DNA from: Methylacidiphilales bacterium
GTDB lineage: Bacteria > Verrucomicrobiota > Verrucomicrobiia > Methylacidiphilales > UBA1321
Assembly: GCA_021272165.1 (NCBI GenBank)
Contig: JAJSLK010000088.1
Location: 1 to 40,857, forward strand
DNA: 40,857 nt
Reading direction: 5' to 3'
Within the stretch, counting starts at the first letter, position 1. The number at the start of each line of letters is the position of its first letter. Of this stretch, positions 1 through 7,777 are shown piece by piece. The notes under the pieces were generated by a model that saw only the letters and a list, made by a program, of their open reading frames with translations, was not told the origin of the DNA and made no database searches. Made by a program: the position numbers and the translations under genes.

Positions 1-1
1 C

Positions 2-490
2 ATCTCTGGACAGACCACCAACAATACACCAGCTAAGATCCACAGCACGATAAGCGCTTTTCAGGGCGCGCTTTCAAGATTAGCACTCAAGCGCCTACGA
101 GGCACGCAGTTCTTCGCAGGCCCGCGGAACTTTGCGTCCAGGCTCAGTGACCTACTCGGCTTATGCTGGTCACTCGGAATTCCCGTAATTCACTTACGGG
201 TTTTTCCACTGACATCCAAACGTATGGCGGCGATGGCCATTCGGACGGGAAATCGACATGTAATTCTAATCGGTCGCGATGCGATGTTTCCCGCCCCCGT
301 TGCCTATTACATCGCTCATGAGCTGGGTCACATTTTCAGAGGACACTTGTCGGAGAATTCCGCCATTGTGGATCTTGAAATGCCCGACGAGCTTCACGAA
401 CGGGATAGCGAAGAAACGGAGGCGGATGACTTTGGTCTGAGTTTGTTATCTTCGGGTATTTGCAGCGGGTCATGTTACTCCCTCCGATGA
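2..490 (+). CDS. ImmA/IrrE-like zinc metallopeptidase, 5' end outside window
   Basis: The reading frame is open from the left edge, so the true start lies outside the window; the internal ATG at 224 is not the start. The product carries the zinc-binding helix AHELGHIFRGHL followed by an acidic EETEADDFGLSLL segment, the usual HExxH plus downstream Glu arrangement of ImmA/IrrE (COG2856) peptidases. Known members cleave or inactivate a partner repressor; no target is identifiable here. The end is odd: after LSLL the frame reads SSGICSGSCYSLR and stops. A neighbouring frame open from 441 reads RVFAAGHVTPSDDVEL without a start codon, and frame 2 stays open again from 491 to 577. A one-base shift near 441-455, or a deletion junction with the next gene, could have truncated the protein. 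Family call is good; intactness is doubtful. Confidence 0.7.
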   Translation: MSGQTTNNTPAKIHSTISAFQGALSRLALKRLRGTQFFAGPRNFASRLSDLLGLCWSLGIPVIHLRVFPLTSKRMAAMAIRTGNRHVILIGRDAMFPAPVAYYIAHELGHIFRGHLSENSAIVDLEMPDELHERDSEETEADDFGLSLLSSGICSGSCYSLR

Positions 491-497
491 CGTCGAG

Positions 498-1502
498 TTG
501 ATCCCATTGTGGAGATCAACAATGGTAGCCAGACGTTCTTTTTGTCGAGAGCTAGCTATGTCAGTAATGAGACGAAATAATGTTTCTGATAGTACGCCCG
601 AGCAGTTTTTAGGTGAATCTGACGACGATACTAATGATGCCGATACCAGTTCCGCCAAGATTAAAGCTTATGATGTTGGATCATCCGAATACGAACTGAT
701 CAAAGAGGTAGCTTCATGGGATATTTCATTAAGGCGTCTTTTGGAAAATAATCAGATAGATCCGAGTCATCCGATTGCCGCCAATACCGCCAAAAAGGAT
801 ACAGTTTTAAGGAAGCTCAAACCTATCGTTGCTTTACGCCATGAGTTCGTAAAATCAAGACTTAGTGGTGCTCTGGTGAGGAGATCAAGAAAGGCTAGTG
901 TTTTATATTCACGAATTCCTGCGATTTATGATTTAAGCGATGGAAATCCCAGGCGGCTAATTAGAATGTTTGAAGAACTTTGCATGAATGTAACCAGGGA
1001 CACCGATGGAAAGGTGAGGCCCGTTCCTGTTGAAATTCAGGCTCGCGTTATGAACGCATCTGCCTCCCTTTTCCGGGATTACCTTAGGATGCTACCGGGA
1101 GCGCAAGTGACTTTGACCGGGACCAAGCAAACAGTGCTTCTATATGATTTACTGCGAGAAATTGGACGATATTTTTCATCGGGCTTACTCGTTGGTCCAT
1201 TTCCACTCGATCCAAAAAGTAGCTTTACGGTTGACCCTGATACCGATGAAGGCCTGATCAGATTATTACGCTTAGCATCATATCACGGCGCGATATTAAA
1301 AGTTAGCGGAGATGATACAGAAACAGGGGATATCAGGGGTCGAAGATTCCGGCTCTGCTTTGCCTTGTGTCCGCTATTTCAACTACCATTACGTCTGTAT
1401 GCCCCGGTAAATCTGTCGACCTGCATCACTAATCGACGCAGGTATGCCCGCGATCCCGATATGATAGTTAGCAAACAAATGACCTTAGGAATAACTCAAT
1501 GA
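498..1502 (+). CDS. C-terminal half of an ORC/Cdc6-like AAA ATPase, probably truncated
   Basis: This 334-aa frame opens at TTG 498 (ATGs at 531 and 561 are alternatives). It contains RKLKPIVALRHEF, then YDLSDGNPRRLIRMFEEL, the lid segment seen after the nucleotide-binding core of ORC/Cdc6-type AAA ATPases. It ends with RGRRFRLCFALCPLFQLPLRL, which resembles the C-terminal part of a bacterial family I recall as ORC-CDC6 family ATPases. No Walker A or Walker B motif is present and no upstream frame supplies one, so the ATPase core is missing. The gene may be a 3' remnant, or a protein in which only the sensor/lid and tail survive. Its stop overlaps the next gene's start as ATGA, so the pair is translationally coupled. 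The family call is from memory of motifs, not a search. Confidence 0.55.
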   Translation: MIPLWRSTMVARRSFCRELAMSVMRRNNVSDSTPEQFLGESDDDTNDADTSSAKIKAYDVGSSEYELIKEVASWDISLRRLLENNQIDPSHPIAANTAKKDTVLRKLKPIVALRHEFVKSRLSGALVRRSRKASVLYSRIPAIYDLSDGNPRRLIRMFEELCMNVTRDTDGKVRPVPVEIQARVMNASASLFRDYLRMLPGAQVTLTGTKQTVLLYDLLREIGRYFSSGLLVGPFPLDPKSSFTVDPDTDEGLIRLLRLASYHGAILKVSGDDTETGDIRGRRFRLCFALCPLFQLPLRLYAPVNLSTCITNRRRYARDPDMIVSKQMTLGITQ

Positions 1503-2449
1503 AAATTTTGGATTCCGGTCAATGTGACTTAGAAATCGTTCTTTCCTCAAAAATTGATTTGTTCATTTGTGCCTCTGGTTATGAGTCTAGGGCGGTTCAT
1601 TTTTCCAAGATGGCCCTATCCAGTGATGTTGTTCGAAAAGTCGTACTACCGTTCAAAGAATCTAAGATTCTGAACCGTGCTAACGGGGACCAATTTTTCA
1701 TAGATAATGGCTTTACGATGCTACCAGAAATAGGAGAAAGCGATGGGGTTGTCGCTTACAAGGAAACATTTACGCTTCTTACGAATATTGCGGCTTTAGG
1801 GAATGTTAAAGCTCGATTGGTTATTGATTACTCTTGTATGACAAGGGCGTGGTACGGGGCATTTATAAATGCACTATTTGAGTTTAAAAGCAGCTTGCAA
1901 CAGTTGGAAGTCTTCTTTTGTTATTCCCCTGCAAAGTTTTCTCGTCCCAGTCGCCCAGGGCCTAACCATATGATGGGGCCATTGAACGGTTTTCGCGCGT
2001 TAAGGGCGGTAGCTCTTCCAGTAGCGCTGGTAATAGGCTTGGGCTACGAAGAGATACGCGCAGCGGGGCTACGGGAATATGTAGATCCTGCACGAACGGT
2101 TTTATTTTACACAGATCCTCCGATTGACCCTGAATTTTTACTAGCAGTCCAGGCTAACAATAAGAGCCTCTTAACATCCGTTCCAGAAAGCGATCAAATA
2201 AAGCATTCTTTAATGGATATGGACTCAACGGCGGCGCTACTTCATGAAACGACTAGTGATCTCGCAAAAAGCTTCCGGGTGGTCGTTGCGCCGCTTGGAG
2301 TTAAACCGTTCTCCCTCCTTAGCATGCTTTTAGCAGCAAGGTATCAAGAGTTCGATGTTTGGAGAGTAAGTGGCTGCTCACTCGCACATCCATCCGAACG
2401 AGAAGCTGAGGGTACAGTTTTAGCATACCGTCTTTTATTTGGCATCTAA
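1499..2449 (+). CDS. Conserved hypothetical, CASGYESR/DYSCMTR protein coupled to the ATPase fragment
   Basis: This 316-aa soluble-looking protein starts at ATG 1499 inside the stop of the preceding gene (ATGA). No catalytic family is recognised. Visible motif-like blocks are DLFICASGYESRAVHF (about residues 20-35), VIDYSCMTRAWYG (about 108-120), a second GYEEIRAAG block (about 182-190) and PLGVKPFSLLSMLLAARY near the C-terminus, followed by VWRVSGCSL. The repeated GYE-x-R pattern and the conserved-looking Asp, Cys and Arg suggest an enzyme or nucleotide/nucleic-acid binding fold, but that is inference. Base composition is AT-richer than the chromosomal core, in keeping with acquired DNA. Coupling to an ORC-like ATPase gene in an island suggests a two- or three-component accessory or defence-type system. 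Confidence 0.6.
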   Translation: MKILDSGQCDLEIVLSSKIDLFICASGYESRAVHFSKMALSSDVVRKVVLPFKESKILNRANGDQFFIDNGFTMLPEIGESDGVVAYKETFTLLTNIAALGNVKARLVIDYSCMTRAWYGAFINALFEFKSSLQQLEVFFCYSPAKFSRPSRPGPNHMMGPLNGFRALRAVALPVALVIGLGYEEIRAAGLREYVDPARTVLFYTDPPIDPEFLLAVQANNKSLLTSVPESDQIKHSLMDMDSTAALLHETTSDLAKSFRVVVAPLGVKPFSLLSMLLAARYQEFDVWRVSGCSLAHPSEREAEGTVLAYRLLFGI

Positions 2450-2590
2450 ACGGTCGGTTTAAATGTGCAACTAAGATTATTTATCTGCAGCTTCCTCTAT
2501 CAGTCTTTTGATACATCTTTTAAATTGAGATTCCCTGCCTCGATCGTTAATAGTCAGTTCTTGAATAATAATTGACTCTTTGTCGCTCCA

Positions 2591-2708
2591 ACCGGGTTTG
2601 GCCCGCGCGCTAATCGCTGGCCTCGCGTGCCAAGCCCGGTTCGAGCCAAGGAGCGAGGCAGAAGCGTCTTTTCTCCCGGCAAACTCCGCTGCTGCGGAGA
2701 TTGCCGGG
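2591..2708. repeat. Two GC-rich hairpin palindromes in an intergenic spacer
   Basis: The 327-base spacer 2450-2776 has no convincing gene. It holds two strong inverted repeats. At 2591-2640, 12-base arms (ACCGGGTTTGGC and GCCAAGCCCGGT, one G-T type mismatch) enclose a GC-rich loop. At 2675-2708, 15-base arms starting CCCGGCAA and ending TTGCCGGG, with one mismatch, enclose a TGCT tetraloop. Both are much GC-richer than flanking DNA, so they resemble an inserted REP-like or structured element rather than a simple terminator; no U-run follows on either strand. The spacer also separates convergent genes, so a bidirectional transcription block is possible. Confidence 0.55.
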
Positions 2709-2776
2709 CGTCGCGCTGGCATGCGAAAGCTGTCTCTCGCCAATGAAAGAGCATTTTAGAGTAAACGGACTACTGG

Positions 2777-3277
2777 CTATTCCTCGTCGTCTGGATCAGG
2801 GCCTCCAGTCATTTTTCGCTCTTCCATATCTTCCCTAAAATCTAGCCATACTTCAATTGGCTGGGCTTTATTATAGTTTTTATTGTAATACTCAACATCC
2901 TTGGTAATGGCCCAGCAATCATTGGCGATGTCGCCTCTCCGTTGTTGAATGCTCTCCTGCATGAATGGCGGCGGTGCAAATTCCATATCAAGCCAAAAGG
3001 CCATCTGCTTTAAAGTTCCATCACCTTGATCAACTTTTTTTCTGACGCAGTGCATTCGACGAACTTTATTGCCGTTTTCGTCTAAAATCACTTTGGTCCG
3101 CATGGCTTGACTAAGCTCACGAGCCAGGATATTGCGCGCGTCTTTCCGGGATGGCTCCCACACCCGTTTAGCGAGCAGCCAGTCAACGATTTCGTAAATA
3201 TCTAGTGGCGTGGCTTTCTTGCCATTCGTCCTGTAATATTCTTCTATGTAGGCCTGTAAAGTTCGATTGTAGCTCAT
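2777..3277 (-). CDS. Conserved hypothetical, partner of XRE-ImmA protein
   Basis: This 166-aa protein is preceded by AAGGAAAG about 5 bases before its ATG, inside the last codons and spacer of the upstream XRE-ImmA gene (13-base gap), so the two form an operon. Residues about 1-60 (LQAYIEEYYRTNG..ATPLDIYEIVDWLL..RKDARNILARELSQ) look like a compact helical, possibly winged-helix, domain. The middle is QQRRGDIANDCWAITKDVEYYNKN and the tail PIEVWLDFREDMEE, ending in an acidic DPDDEE. I recall similar short proteins encoded next to ImmA/IrrE proteins, but no function is established to my knowledge. It could be the substrate, antitoxin or effector controlled by the peptidase; that is inference from context. 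Confidence 0.65.
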   Translation of the reverse strand: MSYNRTLQAYIEEYYRTNGKKATPLDIYEIVDWLLAKRVWEPSRKDARNILARELSQAMRTKVILDENGNKVRRMHCVRKKVDQGDGTLKQMAFWLDMEFAPPPFMQESIQQRRGDIANDCWAITKDVEYYNKNYNKAQPIEVWLDFREDMEERKMTGGPDPDDEE

Positions 3278-3290
3278 GCACTTTCCTTTC

Positions 3291-4406
3291 TTAATGGTTT
3301 AGTGGGGATTTGCCCCAGCCGTCGGTAATTGTCGTTGTGACAAGAATTTCACGTATTTTGGTCAGCATCTCCCGATTGGCGCTCCAGGGTATTTCTTTTC
3401 GATGCTGTAATTGCCCGTTCACAATGCCAGGGTGAATTCCGATTCTCTGGGAAAATTGAAGTATTTTAGTCTTAGAATAAAAGGGCTTCATTCTGACAAT
3501 GAAGGAATCGATTTTTTCTTTCGGGACTAAAAGCTCCGCACCCTCTCTATCTGCTCTCTCTTCAGTCGTATCCAGTGAATGAATCTTTGCTTCACCCACT
3601 AAATCCGTATCGATTGAGCGACTATCTCCATATTTGATGTGAATAAGTTCGTGAGCCAGGGTATGCCAAAACCAATCAACCCGGTCATATCGAACCGAGA
3701 GAACAATTACGGGAGACTCCTGACACTCCTCATCCAGCCAGAATGCGGCTCCATCGATTCGAGAGCGCGGAAGAGGCTCAACGATTACTAAGCGCACTCC
3801 CAGTTCTGCCAAGACCCCGGGCACGGTGGCCGTTTTTGTTTCGGATTCGGCAAGAGATCTGATCTCAGGCAAGCTCTTTTCGAAAGCATTTTGATCAAAC
3901 TTGCCAACATTTAGCAAATTGGCGAGACGAGCGGCTCGGAAAACCCATGCACGTTGAGCTGATGTCAAAGTGTCCGACTTAAAGGTTTGCCGAGCAGAGG
4001 CATGAATCCGAGGCTCTTCATCTAATGAGCTGACGTTGAAAAAGCCGCACAACTCCTTTTCCAGGTCATCAATATTCCGTGCAGGTTTGATCCAACCTCT
4101 TTTTTCCATTTCCTTTACGGGCGCCAATTCAAACAATCTCGCCCGCCTTCTCGTTTCGGGATCATCACGACTCACCAGAGAAAGTCTGTATGCCGTCTCT
4201 CTCTGCATCCAAGTTTCGGGCGTGTCGCCTAACGCCAATGCAAGATCAACGGCGAGTTCTGAGGTAATCAGTCTTTTCCCTTGAATAATCTCGTTGATGG
4301 CAGGCACATGCCGATTAACGATCTGGGCTAGGTCAGCCTGAGTCCATCCACGCTCTTGCAGCATGGTCTTGATGAATTCGCCGGGCGGGAGAGGGATTTC
4401 GCTCAT
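3291..4406 (-). CDS. HigA-like XRE domain fused to ImmA/IrrE metallopeptidase
   Basis: This 371-aa protein has a HigA/VapI-type helix-turn-helix at residues about 7-70 (PPGEFIKTMLQERGWTQADLA, then NEIIQGKRLITSELA) and an ImmA/IrrE peptidase domain at about 200-300. Zinc ligands are in HELIH (252-256), with the downstream EERADREGAELLVP block supplying the third ligand. Members bind DNA and cleave or sense a partner under stress, acting in the cytosol. It is the first gene of a two-gene minus-strand operon with the 166-aa protein. No HigB-type toxin lies upstream, so it is not a standard higBA pair. The start at 4406 has only a short AGGA directly before the ATG. Likely autoregulated through the HTH. 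Length and both domains look intact. Confidence 0.85.
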   Translation of the reverse strand: MSEIPLPPGEFIKTMLQERGWTQADLAQIVNRHVPAINEIIQGKRLITSELAVDLALALGDTPETWMQRETAYRLSLVSRDDPETRRRARLFELAPVKEMEKRGWIKPARNIDDLEKELCGFFNVSSLDEEPRIHASARQTFKSDTLTSAQRAWVFRAARLANLLNVGKFDQNAFEKSLPEIRSLAESETKTATVPGVLAELGVRLVIVEPLPRSRIDGAAFWLDEECQESPVIVLSVRYDRVDWFWHTLAHELIHIKYGDSRSIDTDLVGEAKIHSLDTTEERADREGAELLVPKEKIDSFIVRMKPFYSKTKILQFSQRIGIHPGIVNGQLQHRKEIPWSANREMLTKIREILVTTTITDGWGKSPLNH

Positions 4407-4559
4407 TCCTGTCGTTTTTACTCGACATCATGAAAATAAGCAATTAAGAAATTACGGAAATCAGTATTATCTTGTTTCAAGGCTAGAATGCTCGTTCCTC
4501 GTCAGGCTAGCACTTGGGTTTGAATAGCTGATCGTAAGGTAAAAGGAGGTGATTTACAA

Positions 4560-4700
4560 ATGAGTACATCAAAAAAAGACGCATCTTACGCGTCAAAATT
4601 GCTTAGGACTCCCAGTACACCAGCCAAAATCAAGAGCGTAGCGGCTTCTGATTTGGCTCAGACCAGGAGGTCCTCTGGCGGTTCAAGCAAGAAGCGGTAA
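4560..4700 (+). CDS. 46-aa basic small protein with perfect Shine-Dalgarno
   Basis: ATG 4560 is preceded by AAGGAGGTGA (4543-4552) at ideal spacing, the strongest ribosome-binding site in the window. The product begins MSTSKKDASYASKLLRTPST, continues with a KSVAASDLAQ segment and ends GGSSKKR. The pattern ASK-x-LR-x-P-x-(T/S)P..K..KS-x-AAS-x-L-x-Q resembles a family of tiny basic proteins I recall from genomic islands and restriction or toxin loci; their function is unknown to me. It stands alone, divergent from the XRE-ImmA operon (starts 154 bases apart), and is followed by a hairpin terminator at 4735. The basic, low-complexity composition suggests nucleic-acid binding or an inhibitor role, which is inference. 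Confidence 0.7.
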   Translation: MSTSKKDASYASKLLRTPSTPAKIKSVAASDLAQTRRSSGGSSKKR

Positions 4701-4734
4701 GCCAGAGGAGGAGGAGTTAGAATGGGAATGATCG

Positions 4735-4773
4735 GGCTGTGGAGAGTCATATTTCCACAGCCTTGTTCATTTT
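4735..4773 (+). terminator. Rho-independent terminator after the 46-aa gene
   Basis: GGCTGTGGA (4735-4743) pairs perfectly with TCCACAGCC (4754-4762) in a 9-bp stem with a 10-base loop, followed by TTGTTCATTTT. It lies 34 bases after the 46-aa gene and 19 bases before the end of the convergent traA gene, so it may also slow traA transcription. Confidence 0.75.
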
Positions 4774-4791
4774 GATCAGCCTGACTTATTC

Positions 4792-7602
4792 TCAAATTGA
4801 AATTCCCTGTCTTGGGCGCTCGGGCTCAAAATAGCTAAAGGGTTTCATTTGGTGGCTTTCCCGAGGCGATACCGTGGGTTGGACTTTTTTAGTGGAGTGC
4901 CCTTTTTCGCGCTTCAAATCCGGGCGTAACGGTTCAGGCGGCGGAATCGTGGCCTTTTCCCGGAGTATCGACTCGAAGGGATCAATGACGTTTGCGGCGG
5001 CGGGCAGTTTGAGCAATTCATGGGCAGTCATGCGTGCGCCGCTGGATTGGATGGTTTCCGCCAATCGCGCCTTGTCGTCGGTGTAAACTATGACGGCTTC
5101 GCGGGCGCGGCTGACGGAGACGTAAAATTGCTCGGCAGATGAGGCACCCAGAGACGCCGCCGATTGCGCGACAAAGACCCGATCCACGGTTTTGCTCTGG
5201 GCGACGTGGGAGGTTTGGCAATAACCGTGAGCCAGATTTCCGTAATCCTTGTCGATGATCCAGCCGTTCGTCAGCTTGAGATCGCCGGTTTTGGTGAACC
5301 CCTTGGCTTGGTACACGGCTCCGTTATTCAGACGGTGTTTCCCATCGGACGTAAATCCATTTTGAGTGATACGGATTTTATCGCCCGGAGCCAAGACTAC
5401 TGTTTGGGCTTCATAAACTTGGAAACGGGCACTTTGGTTCAATGGCAGCGCGTGTTGCTGCCCATGTGCGTCCTGGATGCGCAGGGAACTGTCGTGCCCC
5501 GCGCTCGATACCGTAAATCTTTCTCCTCGCTTAAAACCGGGAGCGTTTTGATGGAACTGGACAACCAGGCCAGGACGATAATTTTGAGGGTTGCCCCGCT
5601 GGGCTTCCGTCCATTGCTGGTTAATGAGGCGCGTAAATTTCCACTCGTCGGTTCCGAGCTTACCACGTTGTTTCAATTCCTCCCGAATCTCGGCCGTAAC
5701 TTTCTCGCCCTCGGCATGGGTGGGCGAAACAACCAGGGCGGTTTTACGCGGAGACACCGCATCGGCGTAATCCTTGGCGAGTTGCTTGTACCTTTCATCT
5801 TCCGGCAATTCCTTGATGGCCCCCGATTGATCCAGCTTTTCAAAACCGCGTCGGGTATCACCCTTGGCCAGATCACGAACAGCCTCCCGGTATTGCTCGG
5901 TTTTTTGCCGCCGAATTTCAGTCAATTCAGCCGGTTTCAGTCCTGCGTATTTTTCCAGCAGGCGCAACGCATCCCCACGCTCGACGGATGTGTGCTGCGC
6001 CGTGTCACCAGAAAGAATCACCCGGCAATCCTGCTTTTCGGCCAAATGGAAAATGCCGCGCATCTGGCGGGCACTGAGCAGCCCGGCCTCGTCGATCCAA
6101 AGTACCTGCCCGCGCAACTGCGGATGCAGTGTTTCATTTTTTAGGAGATGCGCCACCGTTTGCGCGTTACCGAACCCCTCCCGCCGGAGAGTGCCGCGCG
6201 AGGCCTCGGCACTCGGCGCGAAGGTGAAAACCTTGTGGCCGCCGGCTTCGATGGCCGATACCGCTTCCTTCATGGTGGTCGTTTTTCCCGTGCCAGCAGG
6301 ACCGCGCATAGCCGTTACCCGGTCTGGTGATGCCAGCACATGCCGGATCGCATTCCTTTGGTCCTGCCCGAGCTGGCTATTCTGGAAAGTGTAATGACGG
6401 GCATGGAGAGGGTGGCATTTGCCAAATCCCTGTTTCACGAAATCAATGTTCTCCAATTCCTCCCGGAGGACTTCCTTCGTTGTACACCAGCGTTGCCCGG
6501 CCATTTCTTGGACGAGGATGTCTTCACGGAAGATTTGTCGTTCCACCTGCTCCACGCCGACATGTCCGATGCCGTGCCACAGGGCTTCCGTCACCAACGC
6601 CTTGTCGGTCACAACCGAGGCCCGTTCGTGACAATGGGCCAGCGCGTAATCCATCGACTCGCGGGACGTGATGATTTGTTCCTGTCGGTAGTCCAGTAAA
6701 CCGGAAAGCGATTGTTTCTCGTCCAGCGTAAGCCGTTCTGCCCATTCGCGCTTCAGATTAGCCATGGACGTTTGCACCTTCTTCTCACGAGTCACCGCGC
6801 CGAGCCGGTCCTTGGAATGAGCCTCGGTGATGCCATTTTTCCTGGCCGTTTCTTCAATCAATTCCGTGCGCTGGGAAAACTTGTCGAGAATTTCACGGGA
6901 GACGCCCTTGATTTCCCACCAATCGCCGGAGCGTCCGACTGCATAACCTAGGTTCGCCACTTTCTGCGACAACCGGGCGTGAAAAGCCGCCTCGTAATAG
7001 GGCGCATCCCGCTTGATGTCACCAAACTGCCCGGCCTTCCATTTGTCCTCTACCGCGTCATGGGTGGCGTTGAAGGTATAGCAATGGGAATGGAGATGAG
7101 GATCGGGCCTGCCTTCCACTGGCCGCGCGGTGAAATGGGTAAATTCACCCCAGACCATGTTTCCGGTTTTTCGATCCTCCTGAGCATCGTGGACCCGAAC
7201 CCGCGTTTTCATGTCCGATTCGATTTGCCGCATGGTTTCCGATACGGATTCCCGGAATGCACCCAGAATACGTTCATCGCCGGTTAAGGTATGGACGACA
7301 GAAACGCTCTTTGGACAGTTGAAATTGAAATCGTAGCCCACCCTTCGATTGTCATTGGTCCGGGGAGTTAATCTCTCGCCCGACCCAGGACGCTTATTAT
7401 CGCACAAGGTCTCGAAAGACTTTTGATCCACTTTCCCTTTCAATCCCAAAAGCTCGGCACCCTTACCCTGCCATTCCCCAATGACTTCCTGTTCCTGACC
7501 ATAATACTGTCCCAGCTTGGAAGGATCAGCTTCATACTTCAGGCTGGAAGTATAATAGTTCTTGGCCTGTCGAATATCCTCACTACAGATAATCCTCAGC
7601 AT
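4792..7602 (-). CDS. traA: MobF-family conjugative relaxase-helicase, TraA/TrwC-like
   Basis: The relaxase nicks plasmid or element DNA at oriT, stays bound through a tyrosine and unwinds the strand for transfer. I place the start at ATG 7602, preceded by GAGAGGGA at suitable distance and beginning MLRIICSEDIRQAKNYY, the standard MobF N-terminus; the frame is open further upstream but that part is not relaxase-like. In the resulting 936 aa, candidate catalytic tyrosines are Y16/Y17 and Y33/Y34, the metal triad is HLHSH (169-173), and a superfamily I helicase follows with GPAGTGKTTT (434-443), DEAG (about 504-507), SGDT, and a C-terminal VSVSRAREAVIVYT motif. Length is in the family range. It ends a minus-strand operon of mobilisation genes. 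No type IV secretion genes are in the window, so the element may be mobilisable rather than self-transmissible. Confidence 0.93.
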   Translation of the reverse strand: MLRIICSEDIRQAKNYYTSSLKYEADPSKLGQYYGQEQEVIGEWQGKGAELLGLKGKVDQKSFETLCDNKRPGSGERLTPRTNDNRRVGYDFNFNCPKSVSVVHTLTGDERILGAFRESVSETMRQIESDMKTRVRVHDAQEDRKTGNMVWGEFTHFTARPVEGRPDPHLHSHCYTFNATHDAVEDKWKAGQFGDIKRDAPYYEAAFHARLSQKVANLGYAVGRSGDWWEIKGVSREILDKFSQRTELIEETARKNGITEAHSKDRLGAVTREKKVQTSMANLKREWAERLTLDEKQSLSGLLDYRQEQIITSRESMDYALAHCHERASVVTDKALVTEALWHGIGHVGVEQVERQIFREDILVQEMAGQRWCTTKEVLREELENIDFVKQGFGKCHPLHARHYTFQNSQLGQDQRNAIRHVLASPDRVTAMRGPAGTGKTTTMKEAVSAIEAGGHKVFTFAPSAEASRGTLRREGFGNAQTVAHLLKNETLHPQLRGQVLWIDEAGLLSARQMRGIFHLAEKQDCRVILSGDTAQHTSVERGDALRLLEKYAGLKPAELTEIRRQKTEQYREAVRDLAKGDTRRGFEKLDQSGAIKELPEDERYKQLAKDYADAVSPRKTALVVSPTHAEGEKVTAEIREELKQRGKLGTDEWKFTRLINQQWTEAQRGNPQNYRPGLVVQFHQNAPGFKRGERFTVSSAGHDSSLRIQDAHGQQHALPLNQSARFQVYEAQTVVLAPGDKIRITQNGFTSDGKHRLNNGAVYQAKGFTKTGDLKLTNGWIIDKDYGNLAHGYCQTSHVAQSKTVDRVFVAQSAASLGASSAEQFYVSVSRAREAVIVYTDDKARLAETIQSSGARMTAHELLKLPAAANVIDPFESILREKATIPPPEPLRPDLKREKGHSTKKVQPTVSPRESHQMKPFSYFEPERPRQGISI

Positions 7603-7777
7603 ATTTACATCCCTCTCTTCAAGGTCATCGCTCCAAAAATCATGGTTAAAAGAGTCCGAAGACATCTCCCCTTGGCAGTGCCCAAGGCTTGAAAAAGCAG
7701 CGGCAAAAACTTCGGACAAAGTCCGAACGGCATTCGAAGATTGTTCGAACTTGTTCGAGCCTGTGGGAACCCTGTTT
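7603..7777 (-). promoter_or_regulatory. Inverted-repeat cluster upstream of traA, candidate oriT or attenuator
   Basis: This 175-base gap breaks an otherwise overlapping operon. It contains TTCGGACAAAGTCCGAA (7711-7727, 7-bp arms), followed on the minus strand by GTTTTTG; the dyad TCGAACTTGTTCGA (7745-7758); a TTCGAA core at 7733-7738; and tandem TTGTTCGA units at 7741-7748 and 7751-7758. The first hairpin could be a weak terminator or attenuator before traA. Alternatively the cluster could be the oriT, because MobF relaxase genes often lie near their nick region. Confidence 0.45.

Noticed and set aside
470..658. Minus-strand 62-codon frame
   Set aside because: Opposite the ATPase gene start, no ribosome site and no motif.
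2477..2754. Two overlapping minus-strand frames of 88 and 66 codons in the hairpin spacer
   Set aside because: They read through the two palindromes in different frames; the content follows the repeats rather than a protein. The last 35 residues of the longer one look protein-like and might be a remnant, but there is nothing to identify it.
4722..4775. 17-codon frame with purine-rich upstream sequence after the 46-aa gene
   Set aside because: It overlaps the terminator hairpin entirely, so transcription should stop inside it.
5164..6144. Plus-strand frame of 326 codons opposite traA
   Set aside because: Antisense to the relaxase-helicase motifs, no Shine-Dalgarno and no recognisable motif.
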